From: an archaeon
GTDB taxonomy: Archaea > Asgardarchaeota > Heimdallarchaeia > Heimdallarchaeales > Kariarchaeaceae
Length of the DNA stretch: 43,847 nt
Direction of reading: 5' to 3'
Assembly: GCA_024280435.1 (NCBI GenBank)
Contig: JAJRQD010000216.1
Location: 1-43,847, forward strand
Positions 25,334 to 32,488 of the stretch are shown piece after piece. Position 1 is the stretch's first letter, and every line of letters starts with the position of its first letter. The notes beneath the pieces were generated by a model. The model worked only from the letters and a program-made list of their open reading frames with translations, searched no databases and had not been told where the DNA came from. A program made the translations under genes and the position numbers.

Positions 25334-26697
25334 TTTTTATGAAAATGATTTCTCTCAAAAAATAGATCTATTTTGGACCCATTAATTCTGAAATCAACTG
25401 GTATTTTTCCATTTGCTGCGTTCAGTACGAAGAAATTGACCGGTTCATTCTCTTCATAATTTTCAGGAATCAATGCAAATTCAAAATTGCTACGTGATAA
25501 ATACATCATCAGAGTACCTGCTTTTCTTGTAATCACAGCAGATGATGTATTTTTGTAAGTTGAGTACTCTCCAACAAGCTTATTCATATGATCACTGAAT
25601 TTATTCTCTAGTAAATCTTCAGCAGATCTATCAAGTAAATGTAACAATAATGCTTTGTTTATATCATTAGGGAGATCCTTGTGATTGATCATAACTACAA
25701 ATCCTCTGTTGATCTCAGGTATAAATGCGATATTTGCTGAAAAAATGCCCACAGAACCACTATGTGTGATAATTTGCTTACCAAGATAATTGTATATACT
25801 CCATCCAAATCCATAGGCTCTTGAGCCAAAATCCTTACTGGGTGCACCCAGAGACCTATCTCTGTATTGAGGAGAATGAGCCAGACCAAGCAGATCCTCT
25901 CTCACTATATTTTTATCCCCAAATTTACCTCTATTCATGTTCATAATCAGATAATTTGCCAGTTCATTCGTTGATGTGAGTAAACCTCCAGGTGCATTGA
26001 AAAATTCATGATCCACTGGCTTTTCCTCACGTACTTGTTTTTCCAGCATATATCCTTTGGAGTGATTATCATCCCTATAGAATTTATCAAGAGAATATGT
26101 TGATCTGTTCATATTCAATGGTTTGAGAATATAATTCGCTATATACTTTTCAAATGGCTCCTCAGATACAATCTCAACAATTTTTCCAAGTAATGTGAAT
26201 CCAGAGTTGAAATAGAAGAACCTCTCTCCAGGTGCCACTCCCTCATCTATCGCATCATTGATATGTCTTATAAGATCATCATAGGATGAAATTGGAATTA
26301 TTGGAGGATTACCCCTATTACAGAAAATATCTATCTGTACAGATAACACCTGCAAATCAGGTATTCCAGAAGAATGTGTCATTAAATGTCTAATGGTGAT
26401 TTTATCTGCTTGTTCAAGTGTTATAGGCAGGTATTTTGTAATTGGATCATCAATATTCAGTTCGCCAATCTCATGTAGTTGTAAGATGGCAAGACATGTG
26501 AATGATTTGGATACAGAACCAATTCCAAAAAGTGTATCTGGATCACATGCTATCTGCTTGTAGTAATCTCTTGAACCGATGGCATTTGCATGTATAATTT
26601 TACTTCCTTCTATCAGTGCATAGCTCAATCCAGGAACTTTGAATTTCTCCATAATTATGGAAAATTTACTCTCCAGCTTATTTATTGAAGACATCAT
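25330..26697 (-). CDS. Beta-lactamase-fold serine hydrolase (class C/esterase type)
   Basis: A 455-residue member of the serine beta-lactamase family (PF00144). The nucleophile motif SxxK is Ser61-Lys64 (GIGSVSKSF), the YxN motif is FFYFNSGFTLLG (about residue 160), and the third motif is ITHSGSVG. HLMTHSSGIPDL is another conserved block. Such proteins in archaea are esterases or peptidases rather than antibiotic-resistance enzymes. The last 100 residues form a separate beta-rich lipocalin-like tail, often seen in this group. No signal peptide is visible, so it is probably cytosolic. Its 3' end overlaps the broken phosphatase by 4 bp, tail to tail. Confidence 0.88.
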   Translation of the reverse strand: MMSSINKLESKFSIIMEKFKVPGLSYALIEGSKIIHANAIGSRDYYKQIACDPDTLFGIGSVSKSFTCLAILQLHEIGELNIDDPITKYLPITLEQADKITIRHLMTHSSGIPDLQVLSVQIDIFCNRGNPPIIPISSYDDLIRHINDAIDEGVAPGERFFYFNSGFTLLGKIVEIVSEEPFEKYIANYILKPLNMNRSTYSLDKFYRDDNHSKGYMLEKQVREEKPVDHEFFNAPGGLLTSTNELANYLIMNMNRGKFGDKNIVREDLLGLAHSPQYRDRSLGAPSKDFGSRAYGFGWSIYNYLGKQIITHSGSVGIFSANIAFIPEINRGFVVMINHKDLPNDINKALLLHLLDRSAEDLLENKFSDHMNKLVGEYSTYKNTSSAVITRKAGTLMMYLSRSNFEFALIPENYEENEPVNFFVLNAANGKIPVDFRINGSKIDLFFERNHFHKN

Positions 26698-26839
26698 TAT
26701 ATTCAGAATTACGGAGTTGTATAAATAATTATGTCATTAGGATTGATATAAGTCTAAATAATAAAATTATGATACAAATAATTGAATTTTTTAATGATTG
26801 CAACATAGATTAATTTAATGCAGATAATTCAATCATATT

Positions 26840-27823
26840 ATGAATAAAGAAACAATTTATTGTTTCTACTGTGAGGCATATCAGAGATTAATTATTGACT
26901 ATCCTGTCAATATTGGCGATAATAATATCCAGAATAATCAGACACCAAGATGTGAGATACATTTTCAGTACAGATGTGATATATGTGATAAAAATGTACA
27001 TTTTAATGGTATATCTTATTGTATTAACTGTAAAAAATTCACATGTATAGATTGTGGAGGGATAAACAAAATAGATAAAGAGTTTCTAACTTATAATTAT
27101 TACTATGATATAGCCTGTGCAGAATGCAAAAAATATAATTCTGCATTAGATTTTGCAGAGTTTGAACTTACTCATCCTATGCAGATAGGGGTTATAAGAC
27201 CCAATGGGAATATTTTACTGTGGGTACCAATGAATCCAGATTATCCAACAAATGCAGGATCAATATCTGGTGAGACCAGAATGTTTGTACATGCAACTGA
27301 AGGAATAGAACTTTCAAATAATCAAAAAATATATGATTATCTAGCAGAGCTTTTAGAAGCATCACAATCAGATACAATTCTTGAAATACATTGTGAAGAT
27401 GAAATAATTGATAAAGAAACCAGTATAGCTGATGAGTTATCAAAAAATACCATTGATTATAAAGCTAACTTGAATATCTTATATCATCATCTAGATCAAT
27501 CCCTCAGAGAATACGAACAGAAACAATTTGATAGAATATACTTTATTGATAACTGTAATATTGATTTACTAGAAATTCACAGAATACTGAAAGATGATGG
27601 TATATTTGTGTTCTCAATACCACATCCATGCCATACAGGACTTGAATTAAAAATACCTGTGGATAGTCACAGGATAGATGATAGAGTAAGATTATCTGAT
27701 AATTCAAATAATAAAATTAGTAAAAATATAAATAATCTGATTTCAGCAGGTTTTACTATTGTAAAGCTAGTAGAGTTGATGGAGGATAATCCAATCATGA
27801 TTTTCAAAGTAAAAAAATTATAA
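26840..27823 (+). CDS. Multi-zinc-site protein with a degenerate methyltransferase-like domain
   Basis: The N-terminal 115 residues contain at least four Cys pairs (YCFYC, RCDIC, YCINC, TCIDC, ACAEC), as in a treble-clef or RING-like array. Then a Rossmann-like domain follows: TILEIHCEDE stands where motif I (LEIGCGTG) should be; FDRIYFIDN and LLEIHRILKDDGIFVFSIPHP match later methyltransferase strands, including the VLKPGG-like turn. The glycine loop for SAM binding is lost, so catalysis is doubtful. It could be a scaffold or a nucleic-acid-binding relative. It is flanked by the divergent hydrolase and the TPR kinase and looks monocistronic. Confidence 0.55.
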   Translation: MNKETIYCFYCEAYQRLIIDYPVNIGDNNIQNNQTPRCEIHFQYRCDICDKNVHFNGISYCINCKKFTCIDCGGINKIDKEFLTYNYYYDIACAECKKYNSALDFAEFELTHPMQIGVIRPNGNILLWVPMNPDYPTNAGSISGETRMFVHATEGIELSNNQKIYDYLAELLEASQSDTILEIHCEDEIIDKETSIADELSKNTIDYKANLNILYHHLDQSLREYEQKQFDRIYFIDNCNIDLLEIHRILKDDGIFVFSIPHPCHTGLELKIPVDSHRIDDRVRLSDNSNNKISKNINNLISAGFTIVKLVELMEDNPIMIFKVKKL

Positions 27824-27988
27824 TATTGAATTTATAACATAATGTAAGATTAGATTAATTTATCATGTTCTATTATAGAATTCTATAAGTTTTACAATTA
27901 AAATTTATTATTATTTAGCTGAATACTCGAAATATAATTATACAGTGTTACTAATTAGAATACCTAGCTACTCGTGAGTGTAAAATGA

Positions 27989-30316
27989 ATGATTGATAAC
28001 TCTGGAATTATTACTGAATTGAAAAATAGAATTAGGTATGATAATCTAATAGAGTTACTAAAAGATGTTCAAGAATTAAATATATCTAATCCGTATTTAG
28101 AACTGTTAGAAGCTGAAATCCTTTTTAAAATAGGACTATTCATGGAGACAGAGAAGTTATTACTAAAAATAATATTAGAGGAAAATGGAGATATTGTTTC
28201 TGAGGCTAAAATATTACTTATTTACAATTATATAAGGCTAGGTGATATCAATGAGGTTGCTTCCGTATTTGATTCATTTGATATAGACAGTCTATCCAAT
28301 AATTCGATTTTAATCAAATTCTATAATTTATATGCTCATTATTATTCCTTCATTGGAAATACAACTGAACAAATGAATATATTTCAGAAATTAAATCACA
28401 TATTTGAGAAACTAAAGCATGAATATTATTTTGAATATATTGAATTTCTTTATAATAAAGCAGATCATTATCGATCTTCTAGTGAATTGGTTAAATCATT
28501 GAATATTGTTGAAACCTCACTTGACCTGTTGAAAATTAATTTGGATAAATATTTGTTAGGTAAAATATTATTGATCAAAGGTCATTGTTACAGCCAGATG
28601 GGAGAATACAACAGGGCATTATTGTTATTTGAAGAGGCAGAAAAATTGTACACACGTATTTCTAGTAGAATTGGTGAAAGTGCTGCATTAGGTAACATTG
28701 CAGGAATTTATCAGCTTCAAGGATACCATGATAAATCAATTGAACTGTATAATAAAAGCCTTGCACTTGATCCATATGAGTCTAGAAATGCAGGATTTGG
28801 CTATGAGGGATTGGGTTCAATATTCAGCTCTTATGGTGAGATTGCAATAGCTCTTGAATATCATCACAAAGCAATGAGGATAAGGGAAAAGATAAATAAT
28901 CCACAGGAATTAAGCTTCTCTTTCAAGGAAATTGGTATCTGTCATCATTTAATGGGTAATTATGAACTATCAAATGAATTTCTTGTAAAAAGTCTTAAAA
29001 TAAATATTGATACAAATAACATATATCATCAGGCTCAGATACTGTACCATCTTGTGAATACAAATATTGAGTATGAGAATATTGAGAAATTAAATTATTA
29101 TGCAGCTTTAGCAGAAAATATAAATGCAATGAACAATGATGTAATTATATTATATCAATTACTCACCAAAGCTATAACTTTGAAATCTATGAAAAGACCG
29201 AGCAAGATATTTGAGGCAAAACTATTACTTGAAGAGATCACCAACAAGTATAAATCAAACAAGGAACTATATGTGATATCTAAATTTAATATTTGTGAAA
29301 TACTGCTATATGAACTAGAATTGTATCCAAATGATGAGATTATGGATGAATTATCAATTCTAACAGATGAGACGATGATTTTATCAGAAGAGATCTCCTC
29401 ACAGAAATTAAGAGTAAAGATACATATACTGAAATCCAAATTAGCATTGTTGGAATTTAATTTTGAGGAAGCAATGATACAAATATCAAAGGCAGAAGAG
29501 TTAGTGATAGATAATAACCATGAAAGGTTGGCAATTTTTGTACTGTTACAAAAAGAGCTTTTGTTAAGTCAGAAGATTGAATGGAATGAGATGAAGAAAC
29601 AAAAAGCTAGTATGTCTGATAGACTTGAGAAATCAAATATCTCCTCATTTGTATCAAATCTCTCCATGCAGAACGAGGGAATTTCTATGCTGGTGCATGA
29701 TATAAATAATCTCGTGCAGTTAAATCAGAATTATGCAGGTTTATTATTATTGGAGGAATCAATTCCTAAAGATGTCAGAGAATATATAACAATTATTGAA
29801 AAGACATCCCAGAATATCAAAGACTTGACAACTAACCTTGTCTCACATAATTTACCAGAAATATTAGATATCAATATACTGGAATTAATAGTTGAGAGGA
29901 TAAAAATACTTACAAGTAAGGCAATGGATAAAAAAATGAGCTTTATCACTGATTTTCAAAGAGTGGATTTTTTTGTGAATTATACTGAGATGAACAGGGT
30001 TGTAGATAATCTGATTGGAAATGCAATTAAATTTGGTCCAGAGCATAGTGATATTATTATTCGGTTGTATAGTGAAAACAAATATCTGGTATTTGAAGTA
30101 CAGAATGATGGACCTGCAATCCCAAAAGATTTTCAATCGATAATATTCAATAAGTACAGCAGGATACACCGGGATATTCCCGGATCAGGCCTTGGCCTAG
30201 CAATATGCTCCCAAACTCTGATGCTGATGAATGGTAGAATTGTACTAGAATCACCTTTGAAAGGAAGGAAGGATGGAGTGCTTTTCAGAGTGTTTATTCC
30301 AAATCAACTACCGTAA
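27989..30316 (+). CDS. Cytosolic TPR-repeat sensor histidine kinase
   Basis: A 775-residue protein without membrane helices. Residues about 40-530 form TPR-like helical repeats (LIKGHCYSQMGEYNRALLLFEEAEKLY, GNIAGIYQLQGYHDKSIELYNKSLAL). The phosphoacceptor is His570 in SMLVHDINNLVQLNQ. The ATPase domain has the N box NLIGNAIKFG and the G box GSGLGLAIC (from residue 732) with KDGVLFRVFIP at the end. Peptides, proteins or partners bound by the TPR array probably control autophosphorylation, as in TPR-kinases of bacteria. No response regulator is adjacent; the only receiver domain in the window is on the hybrid kinase at 36.8-38.8 kb, which has a similar HDINN H-box. ATG 27989 is the chosen start. 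Confidence 0.85.
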   Translation: MIDNSGIITELKNRIRYDNLIELLKDVQELNISNPYLELLEAEILFKIGLFMETEKLLLKIILEENGDIVSEAKILLIYNYIRLGDINEVASVFDSFDIDSLSNNSILIKFYNLYAHYYSFIGNTTEQMNIFQKLNHIFEKLKHEYYFEYIEFLYNKADHYRSSSELVKSLNIVETSLDLLKINLDKYLLGKILLIKGHCYSQMGEYNRALLLFEEAEKLYTRISSRIGESAALGNIAGIYQLQGYHDKSIELYNKSLALDPYESRNAGFGYEGLGSIFSSYGEIAIALEYHHKAMRIREKINNPQELSFSFKEIGICHHLMGNYELSNEFLVKSLKINIDTNNIYHQAQILYHLVNTNIEYENIEKLNYYAALAENINAMNNDVIILYQLLTKAITLKSMKRPSKIFEAKLLLEEITNKYKSNKELYVISKFNICEILLYELELYPNDEIMDELSILTDETMILSEEISSQKLRVKIHILKSKLALLEFNFEEAMIQISKAEELVIDNNHERLAIFVLLQKELLLSQKIEWNEMKKQKASMSDRLEKSNISSFVSNLSMQNEGISMLVHDINNLVQLNQNYAGLLLLEESIPKDVREYITIIEKTSQNIKDLTTNLVSHNLPEILDINILELIVERIKILTSKAMDKKMSFITDFQRVDFFVNYTEMNRVVDNLIGNAIKFGPEHSDIIIRLYSENKYLVFEVQNDGPAIPKDFQSIIFNKYSRIHRDIPGSGLGLAICSQTLMLMNGRIVLESPLKGRKDGVLFRVFIPNQLP

Positions 30317-30378
30317 TTCTCGTTAGATTGCAAAATTTTATACAATAAGTAATGGACTTACTTTCTGCACATAAATTC

Positions 30379-32088
30379 TTAATCATATAATCTAGACCTT
30401 ATTTTAACTGATATAAGCACAATTATCACAAAAACAGTAACACTACCTACAAGTCCAGTGATCAGTAACGTTGTATCTTTAGTGGTGAAAATAAATGTCA
30501 TCAGTGATACAAGCCATACTAGTATCAATGCAATCGGAGCTGTTTTCTTTATCACCTCACCCTCTATTCCAGGACTATCTACAACAGCAGCTGCATTTGC
30601 GATTTTAGCAGGAGATAGTACAGAAGCAAGACCTCCTCCAATACCATTGGCAGCTCCAACTATCACAGGATCAACACCAATAATTGCAGAGGTTTCCTGA
30701 TGATAACGTGTTAACATTGCAATTGAAGAAGTTTCAGAACCCGTTACAAATCCACCAAAAAGGCCAATAAATGGAACCACCAGCGCATAGTAATTACCAG
30801 TAAGGTCTTTGGTGATATTTGCCAGTACATAAATCATATTGTTGACATCATCTAATGCAGGATCTGATGTGGCAGCCACCCACAATCCATCTATAATAAT
30901 AGTTCCACTATGATTAAGAACATATGCCACAGCAAAGAAAATAGCTGCTGCCAACATAGGTCTGAGTGCTCTGTCACCTCCTATCCTTATTGTATCTCTC
31001 ACAGTAGTTTTATCACTTTTTAAAAATAACATTGATAAGATTGTGGAGATAAAAACCCATAGATATGCTTGCCACAGTATTCTGGTCCGTATTACAATTG
31101 CGGGTACAATTTCTCCATCCAGTAATTTAGAGCCCACGTTAACTGGGAATGTATAATCTGAGAAAAGTATTGTCAGTAGCGGATCAATATTGGTTATTAC
31201 TGCAAGAGATATCAGAATAATCCACGGACTAAGAGCTCGTATAAGTGAGAAGTTGCTTGCAAACTCAATCTCTTCCCTGGATAGACTTGATTTATCAATA
31301 ATATCATAACCCAGTATTTTTGTTAGTAATATTGTCACTATCATTACTGATAGACCTGAAAATACTCCAGTCAGTGTAGTTAAACCTGCATAATTTATTA
31401 ATATAGTCATACCACCTGCTGTTAACCCAGAAACTGAGGCATAGAGTATAGATTCTTTATTTTTTAACTCTTTCTTACCACCTGCAATAAATAACATACC
31501 AAAAGCAATTCCAGTGGTTATCACAGGCATAAACCATGAGAATACAATCCCAGCCTGTTGCAATGGTATTCCCATAATATCTGCAAAAACTACTGCTGGA
31601 ATGCTTAACAATGCAAATGTAGTCAATGGATCATATCCAAGTGCAGGTAATGCAACTGCAACAAAGGATGAGTAGCCCAAGGCTAACATTATTGGTGGTA
31701 ATATGGAAATTGGAGTGGCACCTATTGAAACTAGAAATGTACCGAGTCCAAGATTAAGAAACATAATCTGAAAACCTTTTGAACCACCACCACCCAGTGT
31801 TTTGAAAAAAATAATAATTCTTTTGAGAGCACCTGTTTGTTGCATGTAGGTAATCATAACTATACTTGCACCCACCATTAATGATATTGGAAAAGAAGCA
31901 ATAATTCCTGCAAATGATGCAAGAAATATAATTTTAAGATCTGTTTGGAAAACAATAAAAGCAATAATTGATAATATTGTCCATGTTGCATATCCAGTTG
32001 TATCTGCTCTCCATTTATATTTTAATAACAATACTATGGCAAGAATAAATGGTATCATGATAAAAAGAAAAGATAAGTACAAGTTCAT
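30379..32088 (-). CDS. lctP: L-lactate permease family transporter
   Basis: A 569-residue membrane protein with about 13-14 hydrophobic helices, the size of LctP/LldP (PF02652), a proton symporter for lactate and glycolate. Family blocks seen: the first helices with KYKWRADTTGYATW, GIIASFPISLMVGASIV, LGTFLVSIGATPISILPP, PLTTFALLSIPAVVFADI, GGFVTGSETSSIAML, and near the end ASVLSPAKIANAAAVVDSPGIEGEV, the most conserved motif. It could import lactate as carbon source or export it. It is single and convergent with the TPR kinase; an Ldh_2 dehydrogenase is at 21.2 kb. Confidence 0.9.
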   Translation of the reverse strand: MNLYLSFLFIMIPFILAIVLLLKYKWRADTTGYATWTILSIIAFIVFQTDLKIIFLASFAGIIASFPISLMVGASIVMITYMQQTGALKRIIIFFKTLGGGGSKGFQIMFLNLGLGTFLVSIGATPISILPPIMLALGYSSFVAVALPALGYDPLTTFALLSIPAVVFADIMGIPLQQAGIVFSWFMPVITTGIAFGMLFIAGGKKELKNKESILYASVSGLTAGGMTILINYAGLTTLTGVFSGLSVMIVTILLTKILGYDIIDKSSLSREEIEFASNFSLIRALSPWIILISLAVITNIDPLLTILFSDYTFPVNVGSKLLDGEIVPAIVIRTRILWQAYLWVFISTILSMLFLKSDKTTVRDTIRIGGDRALRPMLAAAIFFAVAYVLNHSGTIIIDGLWVAATSDPALDDVNNMIYVLANITKDLTGNYYALVVPFIGLFGGFVTGSETSSIAMLTRYHQETSAIIGVDPVIVGAANGIGGGLASVLSPAKIANAAAVVDSPGIEGEVIKKTAPIALILVWLVSLMTFIFTTKDTTLLITGLVGSVTVFVIIVLISVKIRSRLYD

Positions 32089-32473
32089 TCATGCGGGGTA
32101 AATTCATTAATAATAAAAAATTGCCCATTATAATTTGATTTGATCGAGTATATAATTAAAAATAAAACATTTTCTTATTCGGCGGTACAAAAAAGCATTT
32201 TATTTTTAAAAATACTAAATTGTATTATCATAACTTAGAGAATAAAACCCCAATATTGAATAATTAAGCATATACTCTCTGGTAATGGGATAAAATATGA
32301 TAATCTTACATTTATAAGTTGAATTATTGATGGATAATTGTTTTAACAATCAAATACTAGGAAAGAATACACATTTATTGAATGGATAATCTAGATAACA
32401 CTTAAAAAGCAAAATTAAAGAATTCGAGTTAACAAAAAAGCAAATTGCTTTTAAAAATAAAGGATGTTATAAC
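32089..32473. other. 385-bp divergent intergenic region (lctP / secreted nuclease)
   Basis: AT-rich and without ORFs. It holds the promoters of lctP and the nuclease gene. The right end has a perfect 17-bp palindrome (32436-32452) and a TATA-like ttttaaaaataa (32449-32460). A related string, aaaaaagcattttatttttaaaaat, lies near 32190. No RNA gene was seen. Confidence 0.6.
32436..32452. repeat. 17-bp palindrome overlapping the promoter of the nuclease gene
   Basis: The sequence aaaagcaaattgctttt has 8-base arms and one central base. It abuts the TATA-like box, a good place for a repressor or activator site. A half-like copy aaaagcaaaatt starts at 32405. Confidence 0.4.
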
Positions 32474-32488
32474 ATTAAACTACTAAAA

